64,000 nucleotides of DNA. It comes from UBA1731 sp964440985 (lineage in GTDB: Bacteria; Verrucomicrobiota; Kiritimatiellia; RFP12; UBA1067). The stretch spans positions 1 through 64,000 of the forward strand of contig CAYTWE010000003.1 in the NCBI GenBank assembly GCA_964440985.1. The letters run 5' to 3'. This document shows, in pieces, positions 27,201-35,787 of the stretch. Numbering within the stretch: position 1 is the stretch's first letter; every line of letters begins with the position of its first letter. A model generated the notes under the pieces. It was not told the origin of the DNA. It searched no databases and saw only the letters and a list, made by a program, of their open reading frames with translations. The translations under genes were made by a program, and so were the position numbers.

Positions 27201-28018
27201 ACGACCTGATAGGCGACGCCATCCGTAGTCTTTCCATACGTCACAAGCGTGTCGGCACGGGTTGCGTCAAGGCGGAGCGCGGCGGTCTTCAGCAGATCCT
27301 CAAGCGCATCATCGCTCTGCCCCTCGATCGTCAGAGTGCCGGCGGAAACCGTGAAGCGCGTCTCGTCACCCATGGTTGTGCCGACCTTCAATTCTCCGTC
27401 GCCAAGCTTGGACACGGTGCCAGCCTGGTGGATTGCACCGAGTTCGGCGGATGTCCCTGCATCAGGAACACGCACATATGGACGGCACTTGGCGCCAAGT
27501 GTGCTCATGCGCGGAACGTTTTCTTCAGTCGCCCTCAATTCGTAGATTGCCTGCGCTTCATCAGTCTCCCAGTAGCCGTCGAACGCAGAGGCGTCGGCCA
27601 TCGAGAAAACACGCCGGAAGCGTGGCTGTCTGTATTGCGTGCTAAAGTTGGAATGCTTGATCGTCCACCGGTACGTATCCCATACGCCGCCCGTCGGTCC
27701 GATGCTCAGGATTGAGGGACTGACGGCCGGGTACTCCAGATATGTGTCCGCACCGCCACCTGAAAGCATACCGGTGAACACGGAACGGCGACGGCCGTCA
27801 TACGCCAGAGCCGGGAACTTTACGTCGTGAGTACCGTTTGTCGGCGCAACCTCAAGCGCATTTCCGTTCTCATCAACCCAGTTTGCGGACACTCCCCAAT
27901 GCCCATCCCTTCCCCATACTCCGGTCTGGGACGCAACCTCGTTTGTCCAGATGGCGACATCTGCGTTCAGCGACATTCCGCCAAACGCCGCAGCGGCAAG
28001 ACATGACAATGCTTTCAT
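24239..28018 (-). CDS. Giant secreted protein with three LamG-like modules
   Basis: A 1259-residue exported protein. Residues 1-19 are a signal peptide (MKALSCLAAAAFGGMSLNA). The opening (VWGRDGHWGVSANWVDENGN) is typical of surface proteins with autotransporter-like strands. Three modules of about 240 residues follow, starting near ALRLDATRADTLVTY, GAYVWMDANDAGKF and AIFHFDASRADAFDSY; each ends in a helix of the form LT..ER..I..YL..KW.(T/L/I)G. Between them lie short beta-strand segments (LLKKAGGGTLEVG, TLVKRGGGDVTAAA). The modules resemble concanavalin A-like (LamG) folds that bind carbohydrate. No translocator barrel, PEP-CTERM or T9SS tail is visible; the end is a plain strand (GVLYLRLAPRG). 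It is a single-gene unit with a hairpin in its leader. Confidence 0.8.
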   Translation of the reverse strand: MKALSCLAAAAFGGMSLNADVAIWTNEVASQTGVWGRDGHWGVSANWVDENGNALEVAPTNGTHDVKFPALAYDGRRRSVFTGMLSGGGADTYLEYPAVSPSILSIGPTGGVWDTYRWTIKHSNFSTQYRQPRFRRVFSMADASAFDGYWETDEAQAIYELRATEENVPRMSTLGAKCRPYVRVPDAGTSAELGAIHQAGTVSKLGDGELKVGTTMGDETRFTVSAGTLTIEGQSDDALEDLLKTAALRLDATRADTLVTYGKTTDGVAYQVVTNWHDANGNGNGGYQERYSSTSVYFHSYSHGAFISPVQSPTGLPLVDFGSHTTDGGRFGPSNCWLRLTQEISDPRAVFYAVQTPGGAPGCTILGTIGETGLAFLTERGDDGLFCTYWPADVARNGDIMVNGLPVSYEETKTIARTSLTNLNVISVAVKPGGKIGLIASERHYVSRSGGSRLGEVLVFTNELTRAERVRIAQYLTRKWVTGGAVEDANAVIVNSSAAAVSVPAGRTARVGMVSAKGGLLKKAGGGTLEVGVPSTLSDTAIDIEDGAIAFAAAQPVSVNAPADGAYVWMDANDAGKFTTETFEGDGRTFVTHWRDHRDDIDVTAVAISNAPPRMPWIVDDIGNGRGPGVNLGSRNDGTQSFFALPTWGDDGEYKTGGTRTDSDTYAGFIAFRFNLLSGNNLFGSSDMAMMRALGILLSNSYAHPQSPSAFWSVNGVAADPFEQIDVLRQTNDVIVVAFRSSVPLTVNSIAKDRKGEGQDASAGGIVVGEFITYHRPLSDEEFRNTEAYLMDKWLGVAHPAAATEVTVRSLTFAEGANAILDSDVPLAVSSMSGGNGTLVKRGGGDVTAAAAPDRIEVAEGSLSLSDSFETRAIFHFDASRADAFDSYTGDDGKTYVTCWKDASTNGIVASSMKLHPWLHYDTFVMTNPTLVQASMPDGQLRQVVDFGGYRNTETQQESGMDASSFYFAREEGGGDLAVRNVREIYVIQKCNEDGPAAHFIGNLNGGATNNGSVVYMRGSSAVFDCTYTSRSVQDGYLAIDRETVKASDRMPMGWHLMSVGATADTRVDAIMQDRNCNAGGGCVAEMIAFAFELTPEERSELERRLMRKWGIGDETAPEKSMESVNVAAGASLTLTADQRTSVSSIGGGGTLSAKDLSLAENGVMTFGWRSADDVDCLSVIGSLTFSGAVAVKVEVAEGAQITAGEWPLLTATGGVDGLDTASLSLEMNIPAKWSAGLSVKGGVLYLRLAPRGTVVVVR

Positions 28019-28040
28019 TTCGGCAATCTCCTCTCATCAA

Positions 28041-28055
28041 GGCGCTATTAGCGCC
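28041..28055 (-). promoter_or_regulatory. Perfect palindrome in the leader of the LamG-like gene
   Basis: GGCGCT-ATT-AGCGCC: a 6-bp stem with a 3-base loop, between the -10 box and the ribosome site (GAGAGGAGA). It could be an operator or an mRNA hairpin that controls translation or stability. Confidence 0.45.
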
Positions 28056-28067
28056 AACAGGAGAAGT

Positions 28068-28076
28068 AAGATACCA
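28068..28076 (-). promoter_or_regulatory. Extended -10 promoter of the LamG-like gene
   Basis: The minus strand reads TGGTATCTT. A run of ten As (28083-28092 as Ts on the plus strand) lies just upstream and may act as an UP-like element. The rest of 28093-28192 shows nothing I can name. Confidence 0.5.
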
Positions 28077-28192
28077 AAAGCATTTTTTTTTTCAAGCACA
28101 AAATGCAAATATGAAAACGCCGTCAGGAACGCAACGGCATTTGCGGCGCAACGCAAAGCGGAACAGGTTCAGGAATGAGGGTTCAGCAATGC

Positions 28193-29869
28193 TCAATGCT
28201 GCAGACGCCGGGCGATGGTGCGGTCTTCAAGCCACTCATCGCGAAGCGTCACATCCGCCGACGGCACGGCGGTGAGGTCGAACTGATACAGCGACTCGAA
28301 TGCCTTTTTGCCGGAAAGACCTTGAAGAGTGAACACAAGTTTCCCGACTGACGCCGGACAGCGTCCACGCAGTTCGACAGTCCTGCCGCGATAGAGGTTC
28401 TTCAGGAGATGCGGATACGTCTCCGCCTTGGTGTCTGCCGCGAACGTCACCCGGATGTCGGTAAGCACGGGATCGCGGAAAGCCGTGGCGAGAGCTTCAA
28501 GGTTGCGCCCCGAATTGAACCTGAACCCGCTGTGGATGAACGATTCGCCACGATTGCCGCGTGTGAGGATTTCAATCAGCTCCTTGTTGGCCTCCTTCTT
28601 CACGCCGTACATGTAGACCGAAACGAGACCGTCGTTGAGTTTCGTGAAGCGGGACAGGATCTCTGCCGTGTCGCTCACTCCGGAGTTGGCGTCGCCGTCC
28701 GTCACGACAAGCGCGATGAGAGGACGCGACGGATCACGGGGAAGTGTGAGGACGGAGCGGATCACGGAGAACACATCCGTCCTTCCGTGCGCCGTAAGCC
28801 GCGAAAGCCATCTGTCCGCCGCCTCGAACGAGGGTGCATCGCACTCGCGCCATTCGCGGAATGCGTACGAGAAGCGGTTGCGGAACGCAACGAGGTTGAA
28901 CCTGTCGCCTGAGTTCAGGCAGGAGCGCAGGATCGATTTCGCCACTTCACGGCAGTTCTTGAGGCGATCCTTCCCGATGGAGCCGGAGGCGTCGATCAGT
29001 ATCACGGCATCCTTCGGAACGACGGGCAGGGCGTCCATCCCGATCTTGGGGGCGAACGTCACCTTGAAGTAGCGCCATGCGGTGTCCGCCGGATCAACAT
29101 ACGTTGCAATGCCGCAGCTTACCGCATTTTCCGCAGGGGCGGCGTCCGGTACGGAAAGGAGCTGCCGCACCGCAGCCTTCTCCTTCTCGACAAAGCTCTC
29201 GCTGACCTCCTCCATCACGCGATTGTCGAACTTGAACTCGACCTTCGGGGCGTCTCCCGCCGATCCAAGCCCGGCCATCGTCTTCACGCCCGAGCCTTCG
29301 CCACTGACATCGGAAAGGGAAAACATCGGCTCAGGCGCAGCGATCCCCGGCGCAGGAATGAACGAATCCATCTCGACAGGCGCGGCGACGGGAACGGCGA
29401 GCGCCGCCGCAGGCACCGTTGGCGCTCGCGGAAATGCATCCGGCGAAACGGTGAACCCGGTATCGCGGACAGCCGCCGCATCAGGAATGGACGGACGCGG
29501 AAGCTCCGCCGGAGCGTCTACCGGACCGCTGATCACCTCAGGCATCGCCACTGCCGGCACAGAAGCAGGAATCTCGGAGACAGATATCGCCGAGGGAGCG
29601 GCCTCCGTTCCCACGCGCCCCACCTTCGGGGCTTCACGCGGCGCCGCCACGTCCGCTGCGGGCTCTGTTCTCGTCCTTTCCCTGAACGGATCGCCCTCGA
29701 AGCGCCTTACGGACATCGGCGGGCGATGCGCACGCCGGGCCTCCATGTCCGCCGAGCCGGTGTGGCTCATCACGCGAGGCGCCACGAAGAACATCAGCGC
29801 TCCATGCAGCACGAGCGACACCGCAATCGCGGCAAGTATGAGATCGCCATGGTCGGAACTACTCTTCAT
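28193..29869 (-). CDS. Membrane-anchored VWA-domain protein
   Basis: A 558-residue protein with one N-terminal membrane segment (LILAAIAVSLVLHGALMFFV), much like TonB-type anchors, then about 180 residues of Pro/Ala-rich linker, then a von Willebrand factor A domain. The metal site (MIDAS) is complete: DASGS in AVILIDASGSIGKDRL, a Thr in HGRTDVFSVI, and an Asp in VVTDGDANSG. After it comes a beta-rich domain. VWA domains bind partner proteins through a metal ion. The start at 29869 has AAGGAG ten bases upstream and overlaps the TPR gene by 11 bases. Last gene of the esterase-MetXW-TPR-VWA unit; a periplasmic scaffold with the TPR protein is plausible. Confidence 0.85.
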   Translation of the reverse strand: MKSSSDHGDLILAAIAVSLVLHGALMFFVAPRVMSHTGSADMEARRAHRPPMSVRRFEGDPFRERTRTEPAADVAAPREAPKVGRVGTEAAPSAISVSEIPASVPAVAMPEVISGPVDAPAELPRPSIPDAAAVRDTGFTVSPDAFPRAPTVPAAALAVPVAAPVEMDSFIPAPGIAAPEPMFSLSDVSGEGSGVKTMAGLGSAGDAPKVEFKFDNRVMEEVSESFVEKEKAAVRQLLSVPDAAPAENAVSCGIATYVDPADTAWRYFKVTFAPKIGMDALPVVPKDAVILIDASGSIGKDRLKNCREVAKSILRSCLNSGDRFNLVAFRNRFSYAFREWRECDAPSFEAADRWLSRLTAHGRTDVFSVIRSVLTLPRDPSRPLIALVVTDGDANSGVSDTAEILSRFTKLNDGLVSVYMYGVKKEANKELIEILTRGNRGESFIHSGFRFNSGRNLEALATAFRDPVLTDIRVTFAADTKAETYPHLLKNLYRGRTVELRGRCPASVGKLVFTLQGLSGKKAFESLYQFDLTAVPSADVTLRDEWLEDRTIARRLQH

Positions 29870-31643
29870 CTCCAAACAGCTCCTTCAGGACGGTTTCGTA
29901 GCCCTTGGCCTTCAACGCCTCCCCCTTTGCACGGCACACGTCAGCAAGCGCACGGTAGGCCTTTGCCCGCGCCTTCATGCCGTCCGGGCCGGAATTCCTC
30001 GAAACGGCGTCGGCAAGCGTCCTTTCCGCCGCATCATACTCGCCCTTCCGGCTTTCAAGCAGACCGAGCGCAAGCGCCGCCGCCGCGCCCTCCGCAGTGT
30101 CTGCCTTCACGGAGAATGCACGGCGGTACGCAGCCATCGCCTCATCGTACCTCGCCAGACCTTCAAGCGACTGCCCCTCATACGCGGCGGCAATCTGCAC
30201 GAATGACGGATCTCCGGAGCGCACCGCAAGCGCCCGGGCGCCGGTGAGCGCCGCCTGCCACTCGCCGCATCCGGCAAGCAGTTTCACGACTGCGGCGAGG
30301 TGCACGGCGGACATACGTTCGGAAGCCCCCTTCGACAGCAGATCCACGTACCGCTTTGCCGCCGCGTCCGTGCGCCCCGCCTGCGCATCCGAATCCGCTA
30401 TGATGAGATTCGCCTCGCGGGCCTGATCGAGCGACAGACCGAGCGCAAGCGCCTCCTTCAGCCTCGCGACGCCCTCTTCTCCATGTCCGAGACGGACGGC
30501 CGCGATTCCGCGCCAGTAGAGCGCTTCGTTCCGGCGAGGCAGGTTCGGAAACCGCTTCAGCGTCTCATCAAGCGCCAGCTCGCCCGCCGCCCAGTTCTCC
30601 CGCCTGAGGTCGGCAAGCGCATTCGCGAAAAGCGCTTCGCCGGTCGACGGATCGTCCGGCCACCGCTTCGCGATGCGGGCGTACTCAGCCCGCGCCTCGT
30701 CCGCCGCACCCGCCCTCTCGTGCGCCCACGCGAGGCGCAAGGCGTCCGCCGGCTTGTCCGACAGCGCCGCGGCCTGCTTCGCAGCCTGCACTGCGGCAGC
30801 CCAGTCGCCGCCTTTCACTGCGGCGTCGAACCGCGCCCGCTGTACGGGAAGCTCCGCAGCGGCGCGGTGCTTCCCCTGCGGATGCGCCTCGACGTACTTC
30901 GCGAACTCCGCAAGCCCCTGTTCGCGCCGATCCGTCGCCATAAGCGCCGCACCGCGCAGATATGCAAGATCGTCTGCCGTGGAATCGCCGCAGGCCTCAA
31001 GGCAGTCAGAGTATCTGCCCGAAAGGAATGCGCTCCAGGCGAACGGTACGCGGGCTTCTGCGGCGCGCTTGCCGTCCGGATGCTCTTTCACAAGACGTCC
31101 GAAAAGGATTGCCGCCTCCTTCCATCGCCTGTCTCCATACGCAAGCAGCGCGGCGACGTACGTCGCCTCCTCCGCGACGGACTTCCTCTGTGACATGGAA
31201 AGCTCGAGGAACAGTCCTGTGGCCTCGCGCCTGTCCGCCTTGCTGTCGCTCTTCGCCAGGATCAACGCCCGCTTCAGCTGCGCCAGCACTGCGCAGCTTC
31301 CCTTCGGATCAGTCTTCTCGCTCTCAAGGAGCATTGCGGCGTCGTTCCTTGCGCTCGCGACGCGATAGAGCGCAACCGCCCGCATCGGCTTCGGTATGTC
31401 CTTTCGAATAAGCCTCTCGTAGATCGGCAGAGCCTCTTCGCCCTTGCCGAGCGACTGGGAGCATTCCGCCATCCTGAACTCGATCTCCGCCGCATCGACC
31501 GTCTTCTCCGACTTCAGTGCGGCATACTCCTTCGCAGCCTCAGCGTATAGCCCCTTGGCGTACATCTTGTCCGCCATCCTGAGCCTGTCGGCGGGGGCCA
31601 AGGCAAGCGCAGCGGCAAAGAGCGTGGAGAGCGGAAACATCAT
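29859..31643 (-). CDS. TPR-repeat protein, probably exported
   Basis: A 594-residue protein built almost wholly of tetratricopeptide-type helical repeats (for example AAEIEFRMAECSQSLGKGEE, RYDEAMAAYRRAFSVKADTA). A short hydrophobic N-terminus (FPLSTLFAAALALAPA) looks like a signal peptide, which would place it in the periplasm. TPR proteins act as protein-protein scaffolds. The start ATG at 31643 overlaps the MetX-MetW stop (ATGA), and its end overlaps the VWA gene. VWA plus TPR pairs occur in Bat-type operons, so these two may work together. Confidence 0.85.
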   Translation of the reverse strand: MMFPLSTLFAAALALAPADRLRMADKMYAKGLYAEAAKEYAALKSEKTVDAAEIEFRMAECSQSLGKGEEALPIYERLIRKDIPKPMRAVALYRVASARNDAAMLLESEKTDPKGSCAVLAQLKRALILAKSDSKADRREATGLFLELSMSQRKSVAEEATYVAALLAYGDRRWKEAAILFGRLVKEHPDGKRAAEARVPFAWSAFLSGRYSDCLEACGDSTADDLAYLRGAALMATDRREQGLAEFAKYVEAHPQGKHRAAAELPVQRARFDAAVKGGDWAAAVQAAKQAAALSDKPADALRLAWAHERAGAADEARAEYARIAKRWPDDPSTGEALFANALADLRRENWAAGELALDETLKRFPNLPRRNEALYWRGIAAVRLGHGEEGVARLKEALALGLSLDQAREANLIIADSDAQAGRTDAAAKRYVDLLSKGASERMSAVHLAAVVKLLAGCGEWQAALTGARALAVRSGDPSFVQIAAAYEGQSLEGLARYDEAMAAYRRAFSVKADTAEGAAAALALGLLESRKGEYDAAERTLADAVSRNSGPDGMKARAKAYRALADVCRAKGEALKAKGYETVLKELFGDEE

Positions 31644-33496
31644 GCGGACACCGCCCCTCCGTCCGCCGCAGCGGACTTCACGCCGGCGTCTCCGGCCGGA
31701 CGCTTCTTCGTTATTCGGGCGATTATGCGGGATGCTCCAAGATTCTTCAGCCCAAGAGCCAGAAGAAGCTTTCCGACGGGATGACGCGATTCAGCCTTCA
31801 GCTCCAGTATCTCGATGCCCTCCTTCTCGCAAAGGCTGCGGAAGTCGTTTAGGGTTATGAGATGGATGTTTGGCGTGTCGTACCACTGGAACGGCAGCTG
31901 CTTCGAAATCGGAAGATGCCCGCCAAGCCCGAGCGTAAGACGTATCCGGTACGCGGCGAAGTTCGGGAAGGAAACGATCGCCTCGTCCGCAAGGCGCAGC
32001 GCCTCGTGCAGAAGGCCTCGCGGATTCTTCACGACCTGCAGCGTCTCGGAGCAGATGGCCATGTCGTAGTGTCCATCCGGCACAAGCGATATGCCTTCGT
32101 CCGCATCCTCCCAGAGCAGCGTGTTCCCGTCCGCGACGGCCTCCTCGAATTCCGTCACGTCGATCTCCACGCCGTCGCCCGTGACGTTGCGCCTCTTCTT
32201 GAGCACGTTGAGAAGCGTTCCGTCGCCGCAGCCGATGTCTATCACGTGCGAGCCTTCGCGAACCATTGACAGCACAGCCGCGTACTGACGCTCCTGCGCC
32301 GGAGTGACGTCCGGTCTGCGCGTTCCGAGGAATCCTCCGACAAGTCGCGACAGATCGTCGATGTGCGTGAGAAACGCATCGTGTCCCGTGCCGATCTCAA
32401 GGTGGCAGTAGCTGACCTCCTTGCCGCCGCGTATGAGAGACTCCACAATGTCGCGGGACTGCCAATCGGCGAAAAGGACGTCGCCGGAGAGCGACACGAC
32501 GAGCGTCTTGCACGTCACGCGGGCACAGGCGGCGTCGAGCGATCCGCCGTACGGGGCGCTTGCGTCGAAAAGATCCATCGACCGCGTTATGTGCAGATAG
32601 CTGTTGGCGTCGAAGCGCTTGAGGAACTTGTCCGCCTGATACACAAGGTAGCTCTCTATCTGGAAGAACGTGCGGAAGTCGCGCACGCGCCTGTCCTGCA
32701 TCTCCTTGGATTCCTCAAGCCAGTTCCTCTGGAGCTCGCGGTGGAACTTCTCCTGCAGCAGCTCGCGGGAGAGGTATGTGATGTGCGCAAGCTGACGCGC
32801 CGAGGCGAGGCCGCGCTTGGGGCCGCGTCCGTCGCCGATCTCGTAGTAGTCGCCGTTGTGCCAGTCCGGATCGTCCGTGATTGCGCTGCGCCCCACGACA
32901 TCGTAGGCGAGAGCCTGCGTGTTGAGCGAAGCGGAGGATGCGATCACGCAGGCGCGGTCAGTCTCTCCCGGGCACCGCGTAATCCAGTCCATCACCTGCA
33001 TTCCGCCGTAGCTTCCGCCTATCAGCGCAGCGAGATGCTTCACGCCGAGCTGCGCAAGCAGCATCCGGTAGACGTCCACGGCGTCCGAGAAGTCATAGCG
33101 CGGGAACGTGCTGCCGTACGGCTTGCCGGTGTCGGGATTGATGGACGACGGCCCGGTTGTTCCGCTGCATCCGCCGAGGACGTTTGCGCATATCACATGG
33201 TAGCGGTTCGTGTCTATTGCCCGGCCCGGGCCGACCATGCCCTCCCACCAGCCACTCGGCTTCGTCTCGCCGGGACGCACCCCGGCGACATGTGCATCGC
33301 CGGTGAGGGCGTGGCAGATGAACACCACGTTGTCCCGCTCCGGCCGGATTGCCCCGCATTCCTCGTACGCAACGTCAATCTGCTTCAGCACCGCACCGGT
33401 GCGAAGCCTGAATCCGCCTTCAGGAAGCGTCAGCCGGAGGCTCTTCGCCTCGACCACGCCTACGCCGCCATGTCCATCCTTGTCCATTGCCGTCAT
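31640..33496 (-). CDS. metX: Homoserine O-acetyltransferase fused to MetW
   Basis: A 618-residue fusion. Residues about 1-395 are MetX, an alpha/beta hydrolase that acylates homoserine for methionine synthesis: nucleophile Ser in GGSYGGMQVMDW (about 160), Asp in SLSGDVLFADWQS (about 337), His in GTGHDAFL (about 370), and the DYYEIGDGRGPKRGLASAR insertion typical of MetX. Residues about 405-600 are MetW, with the SAM-type motif VIDIGCGDGTLLNVL and the family end HLPISKQLPFQWYDTPNIHL. In proteobacteria metX and metW are separate adjacent genes, and MetW is needed for full MetX activity. The start at 33496 overlaps the esterase stop (ATGA). Confidence 0.95.
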   Translation of the reverse strand: MTAMDKDGHGGVGVVEAKSLRLTLPEGGFRLRTGAVLKQIDVAYEECGAIRPERDNVVFICHALTGDAHVAGVRPGETKPSGWWEGMVGPGRAIDTNRYHVICANVLGGCSGTTGPSSINPDTGKPYGSTFPRYDFSDAVDVYRMLLAQLGVKHLAALIGGSYGGMQVMDWITRCPGETDRACVIASSASLNTQALAYDVVGRSAITDDPDWHNGDYYEIGDGRGPKRGLASARQLAHITYLSRELLQEKFHRELQRNWLEESKEMQDRRVRDFRTFFQIESYLVYQADKFLKRFDANSYLHITRSMDLFDASAPYGGSLDAACARVTCKTLVVSLSGDVLFADWQSRDIVESLIRGGKEVSYCHLEIGTGHDAFLTHIDDLSRLVGGFLGTRRPDVTPAQERQYAAVLSMVREGSHVIDIGCGDGTLLNVLKKRRNVTGDGVEIDVTEFEEAVADGNTLLWEDADEGISLVPDGHYDMAICSETLQVVKNPRGLLHEALRLADEAIVSFPNFAAYRIRLTLGLGGHLPISKQLPFQWYDTPNIHLITLNDFRSLCEKEGIEILELKAESRHPVGKLLLALGLKNLGASRIIARITKKRPAGDAGVKSAAADGGAVSA

Positions 33497-34860
33497 TCCG
33501 TCCATCCGTTGTCCGTCAGCGAGAACGCCTGGTGCTTCTCCGGCGGCACGTATCCGTGCGTGGAGCCTTGCACCCAGTTTATCTTCTTCGCGCAGGGAAT
33601 GTTGTTGTAAAGTATCGCAACGCCGCTTGGCGGACAGCAGTAGTCGCCAAGCCCTGCGCGTGTGATCTCCACGCGGCAGTTCTTCGATATGCGCTTCGCG
33701 AGGTTCACCGGGTCGTAGTAGCGGAGAGCCGGCGTCTCGTGAATGTACCAGCCGTCGATTACGCGCTTCAGCGTATCGCGTCCGCCGATGTCGCAGTTCC
33801 ACGGGATCGACGGTTTCGCCGAAGTGACGTCACCGTCAAGCCCGGCCGCCCATATGGACTGCATTCCGCCCATCGATCCGCCGCTGACCTCCAGGTTCTT
33901 CCCGTCCCATTCGGGGAGCGTCTTGAGCCATTCGAGCGCCCGCATTATCCTGTACGTGTAGCCGCTGAAATAGCACGTCTCAGGATCCGCGTTCTGCTTG
34001 TCGTCGAAGCCGAATGTGCGTCCGCCGGAGCATATCGACCGGAAGAACTCGTCGTAGTATTCCGGCTCGCGCCCCAGTTCATAGCCGTGCGGCGAGAAGT
34101 TGAAGCATATGCGGCCGCCGTAGACGATGGGCGACACAACATGACCCTTGTTGGGGTAGCCATGCCCGTACCCGTGGAAGAACACGCTGATCGGATATTT
34201 TCCAGGCTTCTTCGGAACGGAAAGGTAGCCTGTTGACGGACGCGGCCCCGCACACTTTATGGACACGGCGAACACGTTTGCGCCCTTTGCGTAATCCTTC
34301 AGTTCCTTGCGCTCCGCCTCAAGCGGCACCTTCGCAAGCCGCGTCCGCCGCCGCGCCCAGAAGGCATCGAAGTCGGCCGGCTCCGGAACGCTCTGCAGCG
34401 TAGACACATCCACACCTGCGCTGCCGTCGAAGAACACGCGCTTGTCCATCTGCTCAAACGCATTGAGAGCCCTCTTGCCCTCCGGCGTGTTCGGATCGCC
34501 GCGGAAACTCTTGCGGTAGGATTTGCCGTCCTTGCCCACGACTTCGGCGAGAAGACGCACGAAACCGGGCTTGTCAAGCTTCGTCTTGATGACGAGCGGT
34601 TCGGTCAGGGAAGCCGGAACCTTGCCGCTCTCCACGACGCCGTCGTCGCCATGACGGATCCACGACACGAAATACGTATCTGGCGGAAGAGTCTTTGCTC
34701 CCTGAAGGCGGAGCGTGAACACGATAGGCTCGCCCGGCCTGTAGTCTATGGCACGTTCCTTGTCTGTGTCGCCGTGCAGCACGGCCTCATCCAGTTCCCC
34801 GGCGGCAAACGCCGCGAACGATACGGCAAACGCCGCCGCAAAAGCAACAAGCATCCTCAT
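33493..34860 (-). CDS. Secreted acetyl-xylan esterase (AXE1/cephalosporin-C deacetylase family)
   Basis: A 455-residue exported hydrolase. Residues 1-20 are a signal peptide (FAAAFAVSFAAFAAG). An N-terminal beta-sandwich of about 110 residues precedes the catalytic alpha/beta hydrolase domain. The triad is visible: Ser in GGSMGGMQS (about 328), Asp in AGLGDYCCPPSG, His in VQGSTHGYVP. HGYGHGYPNKG carries the oxyanion region. Family members remove acetyl groups from xylan fragments or acetylated sugars (CE7). It is the first gene of the operon; ribosome site GGGGAG. Confidence 0.9.
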   Translation of the reverse strand: MRMLVAFAAAFAVSFAAFAAGELDEAVLHGDTDKERAIDYRPGEPIVFTLRLQGAKTLPPDTYFVSWIRHGDDGVVESGKVPASLTEPLVIKTKLDKPGFVRLLAEVVGKDGKSYRKSFRGDPNTPEGKRALNAFEQMDKRVFFDGSAGVDVSTLQSVPEPADFDAFWARRRTRLAKVPLEAERKELKDYAKGANVFAVSIKCAGPRPSTGYLSVPKKPGKYPISVFFHGYGHGYPNKGHVVSPIVYGGRICFNFSPHGYELGREPEYYDEFFRSICSGGRTFGFDDKQNADPETCYFSGYTYRIMRALEWLKTLPEWDGKNLEVSGGSMGGMQSIWAAGLDGDVTSAKPSIPWNCDIGGRDTLKRVIDGWYIHETPALRYYDPVNLAKRISKNCRVEITRAGLGDYCCPPSGVAILYNNIPCAKKINWVQGSTHGYVPPEKHQAFSLTDNGWTE

Positions 34861-34892
34861 GTCCGGTTCTCCCCTTTTCTTTTAAGGCGCAT

Positions 34893-34901
34893 AGAATAGC
34901 A
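34893..34901 (-). promoter_or_regulatory. Extended -10 promoter of the esterase operon
   Basis: The minus strand reads TGCTATTCT. It lies back to back with the nnrD promoter (34917-34925), only 15 bases apart, so the two may interfere. Confidence 0.5.
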
Positions 34902-34916
34902 CATTCCGCGTCTTTT

Positions 34917-34925
34917 TGCTATACT
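34917..34925 (+). promoter_or_regulatory. Extended -10 promoter of nnrD
   Basis: Reads TGCTATACT. The ATG at 34936 follows after 10 bases without a ribosome site, implying a leader of only a few bases. Confidence 0.55.
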
Positions 34926-34935
34926 CTACAGCCGT

Positions 34936-35781
34936 ATGCAGATACCCGAATCAATTTGCGGAGCTTTTCCGCGAAGACCTGTCGACTCGAACAAGTATTC
35001 CGTCGGAACCGTCACCGTCGTAGGCGGCTCAAGCCATTTCATCCACGCACCTGTGATATGTGGACTTGGCGCCCGCGCCGCCGGAGCCGGACTTGTGCAC
35101 CTCGTGGTGCCGGACGCCTCGCGCATTGCAGCCGGTTCGCTTGTGCCGGAGGCCACGTTCATGAAGCAGACAGCCACTTGCGTTCCGCCACGCGCCGACA
35201 CCACCGTGATCGGCATGGGGCTTGGCGTAACGCAGACTGCGGAGATGCTTGTCTCCCGTCTGCTCTCCGGCTCCAAGGGACGCTTCGTGCTCGATGCGGA
35301 TGCCCTCACGATCCTCTCCAACTGGTACGCACAAAAGCCGATAAACCTCCCCGTGATAGAGGGGCAGTCGCTGATCCTCACGCCACACGCCGGCGAGGCC
35401 GCAAGGCTGCTGGCCTGCACGGCGGACGACATTCTCGCCGACCGCGCATCCGCCGCAAAACGCATAGTGGAGCGCTACCACGCAATCTGCGTACTCAAGG
35501 GCGCACACACCATCGTCACCGAACCGGGCGGCCGTACCTTCGTGTGCGACGCCGGAAATCCGTTCATGGCGATGGGCGGAATGGGAGATCTGCTTTCAGG
35601 CGTGATCGCCGCCCGCTGGGCGTACATAAAGGATGCGTACCTCGCCGCCTGCTCGGCGGTATGGCTGCACGCCGCAGCATCGGACGCAATCGTGAACGCA
35701 GAAGCGCCAGGCGACCCGTCGATCGTCAACACGGCCGCAAAGATCGGCTCGCTGCGCGTCGAGATAGAGCGAAACAGATGA
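34936..35781 (+). CDS. nnrD: ADP-dependent NAD(P)H-hydrate dehydratase
   Basis: Repairs hydrated NAD(P)H by ATP/ADP-driven dehydration; a cytoplasmic, ribokinase-fold enzyme. The 281 residues show the family landmarks: VTVVGGSSHFIHAPVICGLG near the start, VLDADALTIL, LILTPHAGEAARLL, and the active-site NPFMAMGGMGDLLSGVI near 205-221 (usually GNPGMATGGTGD). The epimerase domain (NnrE) that is often fused is absent here. It starts without a Shine-Dalgarno sequence, close behind its -10 box. Its 3' end faces the uridine-kinase-like gene. Confidence 0.93.
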   Translation: MQIPESICGAFPRRPVDSNKYSVGTVTVVGGSSHFIHAPVICGLGARAAGAGLVHLVVPDASRIAAGSLVPEATFMKQTATCVPPRADTTVIGMGLGVTQTAEMLVSRLLSGSKGRFVLDADALTILSNWYAQKPINLPVIEGQSLILTPHAGEAARLLACTADDILADRASAAKRIVERYHAICVLKGAHTIVTEPGGRTFVCDAGNPFMAMGGMGDLLSGVIAARWAYIKDAYLAACSAVWLHAAASDAIVNAEAPGDPSIVNTAAKIGSLRVEIERNR

Positions 35782-35787
35782 CGCACC

